Source: Treponema sp. (GTDB taxonomy: Bacteria; Spirochaetota; Spirochaetia; Treponematales; Breznakiellaceae). From it: a DNA stretch of 32,182 bases. The notes beneath the pieces are model-generated. The model saw only the letters and a list, made by a program, of their open reading frames with translations, was not told the origin of the DNA and searched no databases. This document shows, piece by piece, positions 1-9,563 of the stretch. A program made the translations under genes and the position numbers. The stretch covers positions 1 through 32,182 of the forward strand of contig JAITBG010000207.1 in the NCBI GenBank assembly GCA_031283725.1. The letters run 5' to 3'. Each line of letters starts with the position of its first letter. Position 1 is the first letter of the stretch.

Positions 1-204
1 AAAACACCCTTCCAACGGCTTTTGGAACAGCCCTTTGAGGACAGGCTCGAGGAACGGCGGGTCAAGATGGCTGCCCTGGCCTTAAAAGACGCAACGGATT
101 TAGTGGAGCAGAAAGTGCAGATGGGCCGGGCGGTTGACAGTCTGCTTCATTCCGCCCACGATGTGCCGGTACTTCCGCGGCGCGGAACTGGAAGCCTTGG
201 TTAG
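1..204 (+). pseudogene. C-terminal fragment of an unidentified protein, possibly an integrase-type transposase remnant
   Basis: Frame 1 is open from the window edge (KTPFQRLLEQPFEDRLEERR...GTGSLG*). The 'TPFQRLLE' start resembles the C-terminal region of integrase-core transposases. A different frame (WKPWLEFNVAHPLGYGSFFTWRN...SIR*) is open just after it, to about 320. Confidence 0.2.
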
Positions 205-355
205 AATTTAACGTGGCGCATCCGCTCGGCTATGGTTCGTTTTTTACCTGGCGCAACACGGGATCAGATGGTTATTATGCGGTGACCGCATGGCGTTCCA
301 TCTTGAAAAGCATAAGATAGATTGATAGGATTTCGGCTTTTCGGGGTACATTGAC

Positions 356-384
356 AAAGCCCATCCTTATGGATGGGCTTTTTT
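356..384. terminator. Intrinsic terminator hairpin, probably bidirectional
   Basis: AAAGCCCATCC-TTAT-GGATGGGCTTT perfect 11-bp stem followed by TTT on the plus strand. It lies just past the 3' end of the minus-strand tRNA. Confidence 0.75.
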
Positions 385-388
385 ACTC

Positions 389-461
389 TGCCGCCAAAGA
401 GAATTGAACTCTTGACACAAGGATTTTCAGTCCTTTGCTCTACCAACTGAGCTACAGCGGC
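389..461 (-). tRNA. tRNA-Phe (anticodon GAA)
   Basis: Reverse complement GCCGCTGTAGCTCAGTTGGTAGAGCAAAGGACTGAAAATCCTTGTGTCAAGAGTTCAATTCTCTTTGGCGGCA folds as a cloverleaf: 7-bp acceptor, anticodon loop CTGAAAA, T loop TTCAATT. CCA is not encoded. Confidence 0.93.
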
Positions 462-617
462 GTAACTCCTTATATAGTATAGACTTACAATTGGTTACAA
501 TGATATGTTTCTACTATAATATTCGTTATTTATAGATACAGAAAAATTCATAAAATGTCAATAGATTTTTGGGTGTTTTTGACAGGGGTTTTTAAAAAAT
601 TTGAAGAAAATGAAGAA

Positions 618-637
618 CCCAGGGGCAAGCCTCTGGG
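618..637 (-). terminator. Hairpin at the 3' end of the flagellar operon (CCCAGAGG-CTTG-CCCCTGGG) followed by a T-rich tract
   Basis: Lies about 40 nt past the last operon stop codon. Minus-strand sequence after the stem is TTCTTCATTTTCTTCAAATTTTTT. The stem has one A-C mismatch. Confidence 0.5.
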
Positions 638-674
638 GATGAACCCCGCTTGCGAATCAGCAACACCGGGGGGG

Positions 675-1388
675 TCAATATCCGTTGTTTCGGCGTTCAG
701 ACATGGCCATGGCCAGGTCAACTTCGGCTATGGTTACCCCCAGACGGGCGGCGATGGTTTCCGCGGAAAATCCGTTACGGGACAGCTCCAGTACCCGCTC
801 AGTCAGCGGTGTCTTGGTTTTAATAGGGCTGGGAGAGCGGATAAACCGGGGAGATTGCCCGGCTTCCGGTTCGGAAACCGGCGGAACGGAGGGAGCCGCC
901 ATGGGATCGATGACGGGAGGCGGAGGTGCCGCGGGAATGTCCGGCCCCGGACTTTCAGGCAGGGGAACGCCGGCTTCCGGGAGCTTAACCTCAAGGGAGG
1001 ACCGGAGTCCCCTGCCCCTGCCCAGGGCGGTATAGGCGTCCTCCGTTTGGGCGCCAGTGGCGCGCAGGTCCACGGAACCGGATTCACGGGCCAAGGCGTC
1101 CAGGACGGTTTCCTGGGTATTCCGCCGGTCCAGTTCACGGGCATAGGCGGCGATGCGGCGGTCCAGGGTTTCAAGCAGGGCCTTGATGGATTTGGCCTTG
1201 TCTTCCAGGAGGGTCAGATTCCGTTCCGCTGCCAAATCTATTCCGGCAATGAGCCGGTCTACTTCTTCTTCAAAATCTTTCAGAATACGCTCGGCGCTGG
1301 TGCGGCGACGGAGATAGCCAAGAAGCCAGATAAAAAAAAACCCACAGATTATCAGACTGGCCGCGGAAAAAATAACGGACAGGGTCAT
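675..1388 (-). CDS. Membrane-anchored coiled-coil protein with a C-terminal HTH-like segment (SwrB-like architecture)
   Basis: 237 aa: N-terminal TM (LSVIFSAASLIICGFFFIWLLGYL), charged helical region, Pro-rich linker, C-terminal RVLELSRNGFSAETIAARLGVTIAEVDLAMAM resembling an HTH. Last gene of the operon. Confidence 0.7.
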   Translation of the reverse strand: MTLSVIFSAASLIICGFFFIWLLGYLRRRTSAERILKDFEEEVDRLIAGIDLAAERNLTLLEDKAKSIKALLETLDRRIAAYARELDRRNTQETVLDALARESGSVDLRATGAQTEDAYTALGRGRGLRSSLEVKLPEAGVPLPESPGPDIPAAPPPPVIDPMAAPSVPPVSEPEAGQSPRFIRSPSPIKTKTPLTERVLELSRNGFSAETIAARLGVTIAEVDLAMAMSERRNNGY

Positions 1389-1392
1389 TGTA

Positions 1393-1746
1393 CTACCCGC
1401 TCAAATCAATGTTTTTTCCCAGGGCCGGATCCCGGATTACCGAAGGATCCTTGAGCCGCTGGTCTGCGGACTGTTGTTCCGAGTACAACCGGTCCTGCTC
1501 CTCAAGTTCCTCCCCGTCCACATCCTCCCGGCGCTTCCGCGGGGAGCGGTCCTTAACCCGTTCCGGCCCGTCACCGGTATCCTGAGACTCGTTAACCGAC
1601 TTGATTCGTTCATCGGTCCTTTGCTGAATTTGGGCGCCCTGGATTGCCTGCTGGATTTGGAGTCCCTGCTTTTGGTTGGCCTGCTCTTTGCCAATCTTTT
1701 CAACCTGGGTAAAGAGGGTCTGTAAATCAATAGGATAAATTGCCAT
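1393..1746 (-). CDS. Small conserved-type hypothetical protein of the flagellar operon
   Basis: 117 aa from MAIYPIDLQTLFTQVEKIGKEQANQKQGLQ..., Gln/charged rich. Start overlaps the 3' end of the DUF342 gene. The ORF track start at 1782 is upstream of the likely ATG. Confidence 0.65.
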   Translation of the reverse strand: MAIYPIDLQTLFTQVEKIGKEQANQKQGLQIQQAIQGAQIQQRTDERIKSVNESQDTGDGPERVKDRSPRKRREDVDGEELEEQDRLYSEQQSADQRLKDPSVIRDPALGKNIDLSG

Positions 1747-3685
1747 CGAAGCCTCGCATTGTCTCCTCGTCCGGCTCTTCATACTTAGTAACCTGGATCA
1801 GCCCGTCCTCCAGGACAAAGGTCACCGCCCGGTATTCGGTACGGACATCCTCCTTAGCGTCTTTTATGATCACCCGAACCCCGGGATACACCTTAGATGA
1901 GGCGGAAACCCGGCCCCGGGCCTTCAGGTTGTTTAACAAATCCTGGGCTTTTTCAATCGCTTCGGTGTTTTTCTTTATATCGGTTATGGTTTCTACCCGT
2001 TTTTCATCCAGTTCCTGAAGATAGGCTTCCTTATCTTCCGGCAGGGGCTTGCGCTGCTGTTTAATATTGATCAGGGTCTGTATATTCAATTTGATGTCCT
2101 CAAACTGTTTTTCCAAAGCCGCCTTTTTTTCAGCAAGCTGGGTAAGTAGTTCTTTGGTTTTCGGATCGACACCCACTTCGCAGATCGTTTCGGTACCCGC
2201 AGTTGGGCTGCCCAAAACCTTAGCGTTGATCTCCTCACAAGCCCGCAGCCGGCCTCCTACAATGGTGGCCCGCTTCCCTTGACAGATGATCCGCTTACCG
2301 GCGTCCACCCGGGAATTAATAATACCATCCGAGGCTATCACCGAATCTCCCGCCTCGATCATCGTATTTTCAATAAACCGGGCCATCAGAGACTTCCCCG
2401 CCCGGATAATTTCCTTACCCCTGCCGGTAATGCCTTGGTGGACAATGATATTACCTTCGGCGTCCAGATCGGCCTTTTCCACGGTGCCGTTTACTTCGAT
2501 ATTGCCCGCAGCCTTAACAGAAAAACCGTCCACTACATTACCGGTGATCACCACCGTACCCAGGAAGATGATGTTTCCGGTTTTAAGATCCACATCCCCG
2601 TCAACGGTATATATGGGCTCCACATTGATCTTCCCATTAGTCTCTACCACCTGTCCGTTCATGTCGGCGATGATAGTAACTTTGTCGTCCCCAACGTGGA
2701 CATTTTTTCCCAGGGGCAAAGTTATATCTCTACCGTCCCTGGCGAGCAGGGGATTTCCCGTTACGGTCCTGCCGAGGATTCCCTGTTCCGGGGGTATCTT
2801 CTTTGCCAGGGGCTGGGCTTCCACTACATTCTGGATGATCTTAAGGTCCTTAAAATCAACCCTGCCGTTAGCCCCTTCTTTAATACGTACCTTGTGATTG
2901 GTTTCAAAGTTGTATTGCAGATACGCATCCCGTCCGTTAACCGGGGCGAGACCTTCTGCAATCACCACTTTTTCCTTATATAGGGGTTTGTCCGCAAAAT
3001 CCCGCAGGTAATCCAGATCAATTCCAAAATACACCTTGTTGTTCTTCAAAAAAGCCTGATAGGTTTCCATGGGAATATCGCAGCCCCCGGGCTCCGGAGG
3101 GGTTACGAAAAGTAGGGCTTTCATCTCCTGATCCACGATCTCCACAGTCATCTTAGCGTCGTTGGACGGGTTGTGCTCAAAATCCCCAACGCGGACATAT
3201 TCCCCGCCGGGGTTTTTAACGACCTCATTTACTATATTTTGGTCAAAGTCCTTTATGCCCCGCTCAACCAGGGCTACTCTCGCCTGGGCAGGGGTGGCTC
3301 GTTTACCGTGACCTACCGGAGCCGACACTTTGATATACGCCCCATCGTAACGCAGTTGGACAAAGACATACCCGTCTTTATCCTCCATCACAGGGACATC
3401 CGTATCTAAACCGCTGTCAAAGAAATCATCCTGGGCGGTTTTATTCCCCTGGACATACCGTTGGTAGGCGCTGATCTTCCAGTCCTTCTTCCCGGTACCC
3501 ATAAAGCCCGAGGAACCTCGTTCGATTACCTCGTATTCAATACGTCTGATGGGGAGATTGAGCAGGGTAGCCGCCTGGACTACCGCCTCTTCCAGGGTGG
3601 GCCCCTGGGCTTCAATGGTACTGATACTTCTGTCCTGATCCAACTGTTCTTTCATAATATGCTGCAGTTGGACAAAATCGACCAT
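1727..3685 (-). CDS. DUF342/FapA family flagellar assembly protein A-like polymerizing-domain protein
   Basis: About 652 aa with repeated beta-helix-like segments (GNIEVNGTVEKADLDAEGNIIVHQGITGRGKEIIRAGKSLMARFIENTMIEAGDSVIASDGIINSRVDAGKRI), typical of DUF342. ATG at 3685; ORF track starts one codon earlier at TTG. Confidence 0.85.
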   Translation of the reverse strand: MVDFVQLQHIMKEQLDQDRSISTIEAQGPTLEEAVVQAATLLNLPIRRIEYEVIERGSSGFMGTGKKDWKISAYQRYVQGNKTAQDDFFDSGLDTDVPVMEDKDGYVFVQLRYDGAYIKVSAPVGHGKRATPAQARVALVERGIKDFDQNIVNEVVKNPGGEYVRVGDFEHNPSNDAKMTVEIVDQEMKALLFVTPPEPGGCDIPMETYQAFLKNNKVYFGIDLDYLRDFADKPLYKEKVVIAEGLAPVNGRDAYLQYNFETNHKVRIKEGANGRVDFKDLKIIQNVVEAQPLAKKIPPEQGILGRTVTGNPLLARDGRDITLPLGKNVHVGDDKVTIIADMNGQVVETNGKINVEPIYTVDGDVDLKTGNIIFLGTVVITGNVVDGFSVKAAGNIEVNGTVEKADLDAEGNIIVHQGITGRGKEIIRAGKSLMARFIENTMIEAGDSVIASDGIINSRVDAGKRIICQGKRATIVGGRLRACEEINAKVLGSPTAGTETICEVGVDPKTKELLTQLAEKKAALEKQFEDIKLNIQTLINIKQQRKPLPEDKEAYLQELDEKRVETITDIKKNTEAIEKAQDLLNNLKARGRVSASSKVYPGVRVIIKDAKEDVRTEYRAVTFVLEDGLIQVTKYEEPDEETMRGFDGNLSY

Positions 3686-3697
3686 CAATGCACTCCG

Positions 3698-4510
3698 TTA
3701 TACAATGCCCTTGCGGATATTTGTCAGTTTAGCCCTGAGCCGTAAAATCGCCTTGGTATGCAATTGGGATACCCGCGACTCGGTTACTTCCAAAACCTCG
3801 CCGATTTCTTTCAGCGTCAAATCCTCATAATAATAGAGGACCAGTATCTTCTTTTCCTTATCCGGCAGTTCTTCAATAGCTTCCACTATTACCCGGCGGA
3901 TATCGTCTTTTTCCACAATAACATCGGGGTTGAGGCTTGCGGGGGATTCAATACTATCCCCGATGGAAACCTTGTCATTTTCATCACCGGAGAACCATAC
4001 GTCGTTCAGGGAGAGCATAGTAGTACCGGAAATTTTCATCATGGTTTTGATGAATTCCTTTTCGTCCAATCCCAGGGAATTGGCTATTTCCTGATCCGTG
4101 GCGGTCCTTCCCAACTGGGCTTCCAGGGAACCGATAGCTTCCTCCAGCTCCCGGGTTTTCTGACGAACCGACCGGGGAACCCAGTCTATGGTCCGTAGTT
4201 CATCAAATATGGCCCCTCGAATACGGGTTACCGCGTAGGTTTTGAACTTTACATTTTTATCGGGATCAAATTTGTCGATAGCATCCAGAAGGCCAAAAAC
4301 ACCGAACCCCACGAGATCATCAAATTCGACATTATGGGGCATACCCACCGCGACTTTACCGGCGACATACTTTACCAGCGGGGCGTATTGCTTAATAAAC
4401 ATTTCACGAATCTTCGGATCCCTTTTTTGGCGGTACTCCTGCCAAAACTCCTCTTCCGTCTTTTCTTCCAAGGAGTAATCGGCAAGATTATTCCCAAAGA
4501 CCTTCCCCAT
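3698..4510 (-). CDS. fliA: RNA polymerase sigma factor FliA/WhiG (sigma-28 family)
   Basis: 270 aa with sigma70 regions 2-4: EFDDLVGFGVFGLLDAIDKFDPDKNVKFKTYAVTRIRGAIFDELR and DLTLKEIGEVLEVTESRVSQLHTKAILRLR. Confidence 0.93.
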   Translation of the reverse strand: MGKVFGNNLADYSLEEKTEEEFWQEYRQKRDPKIREMFIKQYAPLVKYVAGKVAVGMPHNVEFDDLVGFGVFGLLDAIDKFDPDKNVKFKTYAVTRIRGAIFDELRTIDWVPRSVRQKTRELEEAIGSLEAQLGRTATDQEIANSLGLDEKEFIKTMMKISGTTMLSLNDVWFSGDENDKVSIGDSIESPASLNPDVIVEKDDIRRVIVEAIEELPDKEKKILVLYYYEDLTLKEIGEVLEVTESRVSQLHTKAILRLRAKLTNIRKGIV

Positions 4511-4513
4511 GGC

Positions 4514-5209
4514 CTATCCCTTATTTTCCCGTTTTAAAATCGTTTGGATGGCTGAAGCCATCTCCTGAACATTAAAATCACCATCAAGCCCCGCTTTTTC
4601 CGACGAGATCTTACCCGCGTGATCAAACGGCTCCCCCGGGGATACTCCCACGGCGGATTCCCCTCCCTTGGAAACGGACCCGGCGCTGAACGCTCCGGAC
4701 ATAGAATCAAGATCCGGCAATACATCCACCGAATCAACTTCGTCGGTGGAGAAATGCAACTCCGTCGGCAACGCCGCTTGTAAGGGCCGTGGAGCGTCTT
4801 CTAAGCTCCTCTTCTCAGTATAGCCATCTTCGCTCTTCTGGTCCAGGGTGTTTCCCGGTAAAGAATCCCTATTTTCATCGGAATCATCGGGGTTTCCCGT
4901 AAATTCGTTCAATCCGTCTCCGAAGCTCTCGGTTTCCAGGGGAATTCCCGAATCCTGGCCTTCATCATCCCCGATGGAAATATCCACCTGGGAACCAAAG
5001 CCGGGTTCTTCCACGGAATTACTCAGAAGTTCTGGCAGATATATGCTTATCGCCCCATAGCCTATGGAGACAAGGACGAAAAAGAGGGCGGCAAAAATTA
5101 CGGCTCGAATTAAAAGCAGGGGCAGCCCCGCTCCGGTGATAATACCCAGCAGAAAAGAGAGGATAAAACCAATACCTGCGGCAATGCCGCTTAACTTCGG
5201 ATTAAACAT
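4514..5209 (-). CDS. Hypothetical membrane protein with long acidic region, between flhG and fliA
   Basis: 231 aa: two N-terminal hydrophobic segments, then a low-complexity Asp/Glu/Ser-rich region; embedded in the operon. Confidence 0.65.
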   Translation of the reverse strand: MFNPKLSGIAAGIGFILSFLLGIITGAGLPLLLIRAVIFAALFFVLVSIGYGAISIYLPELLSNSVEEPGFGSQVDISIGDDEGQDSGIPLETESFGDGLNEFTGNPDDSDENRDSLPGNTLDQKSEDGYTEKRSLEDAPRPLQAALPTELHFSTDEVDSVDVLPDLDSMSGAFSAGSVSKGGESAVGVSPGEPFDHAGKISSEKAGLDGDFNVQEMASAIQTILKRENKG

Positions 5210-5222
5210 CCGGATTTATTCC

Positions 5223-6110
5223 CTATTCCCGGCCAAAAAACCGTTTCATCATCATGGAAAAGCCGCCGCTTTCCTTGATGTCACTTTTCTCCATGCGCCC
5301 TACAATATGCCGAACACAGAGGGAAGCCTTGCATCTGGGATCGATCACCATAAAAGGCCGCTGCCTCAATACCGCATGGGATACCACGGCATCATCGTAG
5401 ATAAATCCTAAATAATCTACCTTGAGGTTCAGGAACTGCCCGGCGATATTGGTCATCCGGTCCGCAACCTTCTTCGCCTCCGCCACAGTCTTTACCCGGT
5501 TAACCACCAGTTTAAGCCCCATGTTAAGGCTGTCAATCTCGGTGGCGATAATCTTGATGATACCATAAGCGTCGGTTATGGCAGTAGGTTCCGGGGTGGT
5601 GATGATCACCGCATCGTCCGCGGCGGCGATAAAGTCCAGGACGCTGCTGGAAACCCCGGCGCTGGTGTCGATGATGATAATGTCCGCATTGGAAAGGGTA
5701 TTCAACTCGTCGATAAAACCCTTCCGCTCATCCTCGTTGAGGTTGGCGATCTTGGAAAACCCCGAGGCCCCGGCAACGATGGAAATGCCGTACTCGGTTT
5801 CCACCATGATTTCCTTCATGGTTTTCTGCTTACGGATCACATGGTAGAGGTTCCACTTGGGGATCATGTTGAGCATCACGTTTACGTTGGCTAATCCCAG
5901 GTCGGCATCCATGACCACCACCTTTTTTCCCAGCCGGGCATAGGCCAGGGCCATATTGACCGACACATTGGTTTTTCCCACCCCGCCCTTCCCGCTGGTA
6001 ATGGTGATGATCCGGGCGCGCTTCCCCTCTTTCACATCGGAGGAATTCCGCTCCTCAGCGTCTTTTTTCTGCCGCATTATTTCCCGCAGTTTTTCGGCCT
6101 GATCTTCCAT
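5223..6110 (-). CDS. flhG: MinD-like ATPase FlhG/YlxH
   Basis: 295 aa with ITSGKGGVGKTNVSVNMA deviant Walker A and VVMDADLGLANVNVML; N-terminal DQAEKLR motif. Confidence 0.93.
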   Translation of the reverse strand: MEDQAEKLREIMRQKKDAEERNSSDVKEGKRARIITITSGKGGVGKTNVSVNMALAYARLGKKVVVMDADLGLANVNVMLNMIPKWNLYHVIRKQKTMKEIMVETEYGISIVAGASGFSKIANLNEDERKGFIDELNTLSNADIIIIDTSAGVSSSVLDFIAAADDAVIITTPEPTAITDAYGIIKIIATEIDSLNMGLKLVVNRVKTVAEAKKVADRMTNIAGQFLNLKVDYLGFIYDDAVVSHAVLRQRPFMVIDPRCKASLCVRHIVGRMEKSDIKESGGFSMMMKRFFGRE

Positions 6111-7420
6111 TACTTTTCTCCAGCGGAGGGAAATATCGCTTCAATTTTTTCCCGGTCGATCCGGAACCCCTCAAGGCTGATTAAAAAACGAACCACACTG
6201 GCCCGGTGAATATGCTTGTCCACCGGCTGGCCGTCGGTGATATAGGATACTTCCTTCCCGTCTGCGAAGAGAGCGCTGATCACATTCCCCACCCGGATGG
6301 TCTCGTCGAGTTTGGTGATCACCAGCGACCGGTAGTTGAAGGGGGCGAACTGCCGGAGTATTTCCCGGATATCGCTGTACTTGGTACTGGCGGCCATGGC
6401 AAGATGCACCTCCGCGGAAGAACCGCAGGCATCCAAGAACTGCTTCATCTTCCCCAGCTCTACCGCGTCCCGTGGATTTTTGCCGATAGTATCAACCAGT
6501 ATCAGGTCCGCGTCATCCTGATAGAAGGCGATGGTCTTCCGGAGCTCCTGCTCATCACTCACATAGGAGACTGGGATTTCCATGATGCTGCCATACTTTT
6601 CAAGCTGCTCCCGGGCGGCAATGCGGTACCCGTCTATGGTGATCATCACCACCTTGAGGGGGGGCCGTCCCCAACCGTCAACCCCAAAAGCCGCGGCCAT
6701 TTTGGCGATAGTGGTGGTCTTTCCTACCCCGGTGGGGCCCACCAGCACCAGTATCCGGAGTTTCCGCCGCGGGAGGGCCTGCACGGCAACAGGAGGCTCG
6801 GCATATATCCGCAGGGTTTCCCCTATCCACACAACCACCCTATCCTGAACCACATCATAATCCTCCAGATCGTCCAAGGAAAATTCCTTTCGCACCCGGT
6901 TCAACATAGTTTTTGTATAGGCCGGCGAAAAATCGTTCTGGTAGAAAAGCTCCTCCAGCCGTTCCAGAGTAGGATGCTCCTCCTTCGAGGGGCCCCTAAA
7001 AGAGTGCACATTGGCGTCGATCTTTTCCGTAAGGGCCTTAACTTCGTTGAATAGTTTTTGCAAGGTGAGATCCGGCTGTTTCGCAGAGACCGTCGCGGCG
7101 AGCAGCTTTTTTTTCTCCTCCTCAAAATCCAATGTCTGCCCGGATTGGCTGACTTGACCAGACAGGTTTGGCTGAGCCGCTTGAGCGCCCTGCCGTGCCG
7201 GAGGGGTGATGCCGGAGCCACTCACCGCGGCATAACTAAAGGTCGAGGAAACATACCCCGTTATCTCCACCCCTTCCCGGGAAAAGAGGCCGCCGAAGAT
7301 CCCCCCAATCCGGATGGTCCGGTAATTCATCACCCTGGCCCGGTCCCCGTATTTCATACGTGCCTTTTGTACGCATTCGGCATAACTTGCGCCTTGCTCA
7401 ACAAATTGCTCCACAGCCAC
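6110..7420 (-). CDS. flhF: Flagellar biosynthesis GTPase FlhF
   Basis: 436 aa SRP-type GTPase: LVGPTGVGKTTTIAKMAA, LILVDTIGKNPRD, VITKLDETIRVGN. GTG start. Confidence 0.92.
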   Translation of the reverse strand: MAVEQFVEQGASYAECVQKARMKYGDRARVMNYRTIRIGGIFGGLFSREGVEITGYVSSTFSYAAVSGSGITPPARQGAQAAQPNLSGQVSQSGQTLDFEEEKKKLLAATVSAKQPDLTLQKLFNEVKALTEKIDANVHSFRGPSKEEHPTLERLEELFYQNDFSPAYTKTMLNRVRKEFSLDDLEDYDVVQDRVVVWIGETLRIYAEPPVAVQALPRRKLRILVLVGPTGVGKTTTIAKMAAAFGVDGWGRPPLKVVMITIDGYRIAAREQLEKYGSIMEIPVSYVSDEQELRKTIAFYQDDADLILVDTIGKNPRDAVELGKMKQFLDACGSSAEVHLAMAASTKYSDIREILRQFAPFNYRSLVITKLDETIRVGNVISALFADGKEVSYITDGQPVDKHIHRASVVRFLISLEGFRIDREKIEAIFPSAGEK

Positions 7421-9550
7421 TTACGCTCTCTTTTTTAATTCTCCGTCACCTTCATTTTCCACCGCAATTTCTCCCACGGCTTCCACGGTAACATCGGACA
7501 CTACCTCGGGTACCGAAAGCACCACCAGATCCGGCAGTTCTCGTTCCGTGGATGACTTAACCAGGTACCGGGCAGCCTCGGAACAAAGAATGATGGGATA
7601 CCAGCCCTGGTCCTGGACGGCCGCCACCGACCGGGAAAGGGCCTTTATCCAGGCAGTCCTGGTGGGGGGGTCCATGGCGGACATGATACCCGAAGCGGTT
7701 TCCACGGAGCTGTCCAGAATTTTCTGCTCCAAACTCTGGCTGATGGTAAGTACCCTGAGCACCCGATCATCGGTAGCATACTGTAAACATATCTGCCGGC
7801 TCAGAGCCTGGCGGGCTTTTTCGATGAGGAACTGCATATTTTTGGCGGTTTTGGCAGCCTGACCGTAATCCGCCAGGGCTTCCAGGATGGCCACCATATT
7901 GCGGATGGAAACCTGTTCCCGGAGCAGGGCCTGGAGCACCTTCTGGATCTCCCCAAGGCTGAGTACCTTCTGGGCTTCCTCCACCACCGCGGGGTAGTCC
8001 TTCTTGAGGGTGTCCAGTATCTCCTGAGTATCCTGACGACCCAGGATCTCCGCGGCATGGCGTTTGATGATATCCGTTAAGTGGGTGGCAATAATTGAAG
8101 GGGGATCCACTACGGTGTACCCCGCCCGTTCCGCCTCGTCCCGTTTGTCCTCGTTTACCCAGAGCGCCGGGAGGCCGAAGGTGGGGTCCCGGGTTTTTTC
8201 TCCGGGTAACTCGTCCTTTACCCCGCCGGGGTTGATGCAGAGGTAGTAACCCATGCGTATCTTACCCCGGCCCACATCCACACCCTGGATCTTAAAGCAA
8301 TACTCCGAGGGCTCCAGCCGTATATTGTCGATGATCCGTATCCGGGGAATAACCAGCCCCATATCCAACCCAGATTCCCGGCGTATCCTGTGGACCCGTT
8401 CCAGGAGCTCCGCACCCTTCTCCCGGTCCACCAGGGGAATGAGTCCGTACCCCAGCTCCAGGGACAGGGGATCCAGGGGCACAATAGGGGATATCTCCTC
8501 GGTTTCGGCTTTGGGCTTTTTGGCCTCCGCGGTTTTTGCCGCCGCGCTATCCCGCTTCGTTTTCCGCCGGCCCAAACGCACCGCCAATACCACCAGGAGG
8601 GAGGCCAAGGGGACGAGTACGTACCAGGGGAAACCCGGCAGCAAGGCAAAGACCCCAAGGACACCGGCGCCTATCCAGTAGATCCTGGCATCCCGGGAAA
8701 ACTGATCCGAAACGTCCTCTCCAAAGGTACCGTTGGAAACCGACCGGGTAACGATGATGCCTGTAGCGGTGGAAATGAGCAAGGCGGGAAACTGGGAGAG
8801 CAGACCGTCCCCGATGGAGAAAGAAATATAGGTACCCACCGCCACAGTGATGGGTTCGCCGTGGATCAAGGTACCGATGATGATACCCCCAATGACATTC
8901 ACCACCGTGATGAGAATCCCCACTTTCACATTTCCGGAGATAAACTTACTGGAACCGTCCATGGCGCCGTAGAAGTCAACCTCCCGCTGGAGATCGTTTT
9001 TCCGGGCAATGGCCTCCTCCTCGGTGATAGCCTGGGAGTTGTACTCCGCTTCAATGGCCATCTGTTTTCCCGGCAGGGCGTCCAGAGCAAACCGGGCGGC
9101 CACTTCCGCGATGCGGGTGGCGCCTTTAGTAATAACCACCGCCTGCACGGCGATAATGATAATGAAGATGACAAAACCCACCACAAGGCCCTCGGTACCG
9201 CCGGACCCGACCACGAAGGAGGAGAAGGCGCGGACCATACGTCCATTGAAATCCGCCCCTTGGGTCAGGATGAGCCGGGTGGAGGAAACGTTCAAGGCCA
9301 GACTGAACACAGTGGACACCAAAAGTACGGTTGGAAAGATACTGAAGTCAGTGGCCTTCCTGGTATATAGGACGATAAGGAGGATAAGCAGGGCAAGGAC
9401 CAGATTCATAGCCATCAGGGCATCCAGAAGTATCGTGGGAAGGGGGATAATGAGCATTATTACCACCGCCACCACCGCCACGGCCATGACGAGTTCCGTG
9501 CTGTTACCAAAAAAATTCTTCGGCAATATGCCGCTTCTTGCGTCTGCCAT
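7421..9550 (-). CDS. flhA: Flagellar export apparatus protein FlhA
   Basis: About 709 aa from MADARSGILPKNFFGNS with FlhA/LcrD TM region and FHIPEP-like region (GDGLLSQFPALLISTATGIIVTR). ORF track starts at 9574, but an SD-like AGGAG precedes the ATG at 9550. Confidence 0.94.
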   Translation of the reverse strand: MADARSGILPKNFFGNSTELVMAVAVVAVVIMLIIPLPTILLDALMAMNLVLALLILLIVLYTRKATDFSIFPTVLLVSTVFSLALNVSSTRLILTQGADFNGRMVRAFSSFVVGSGGTEGLVVGFVIFIIIIAVQAVVITKGATRIAEVAARFALDALPGKQMAIEAEYNSQAITEEEAIARKNDLQREVDFYGAMDGSSKFISGNVKVGILITVVNVIGGIIIGTLIHGEPITVAVGTYISFSIGDGLLSQFPALLISTATGIIVTRSVSNGTFGEDVSDQFSRDARIYWIGAGVLGVFALLPGFPWYVLVPLASLLVVLAVRLGRRKTKRDSAAAKTAEAKKPKAETEEISPIVPLDPLSLELGYGLIPLVDREKGAELLERVHRIRRESGLDMGLVIPRIRIIDNIRLEPSEYCFKIQGVDVGRGKIRMGYYLCINPGGVKDELPGEKTRDPTFGLPALWVNEDKRDEAERAGYTVVDPPSIIATHLTDIIKRHAAEILGRQDTQEILDTLKKDYPAVVEEAQKVLSLGEIQKVLQALLREQVSIRNMVAILEALADYGQAAKTAKNMQFLIEKARQALSRQICLQYATDDRVLRVLTISQSLEQKILDSSVETASGIMSAMDPPTRTAWIKALSRSVAAVQDQGWYPIILCSEAARYLVKSSTERELPDLVVLSVPEVVSDVTVEAVGEIAVENEGDGELKKRA

Positions 9551-9563
9551 TACATGCTGCTCC

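Noticed and set aside
555-1454. 299-aa plus-strand ORF opposite the operon tail
   Set aside because: Gly/Arg/Gln-rich antisense frame through the minus-strand 237-aa protein and the intergenic hairpin; no domain support.
6206-9370. Long plus-strand ORFs opposite flhF and flhA (6206-7054, 8390-9370, 9009-9992)
   Set aside because: Antisense to strongly recognised genes; composition looks like reversed coding sequence with no recognisable domains.
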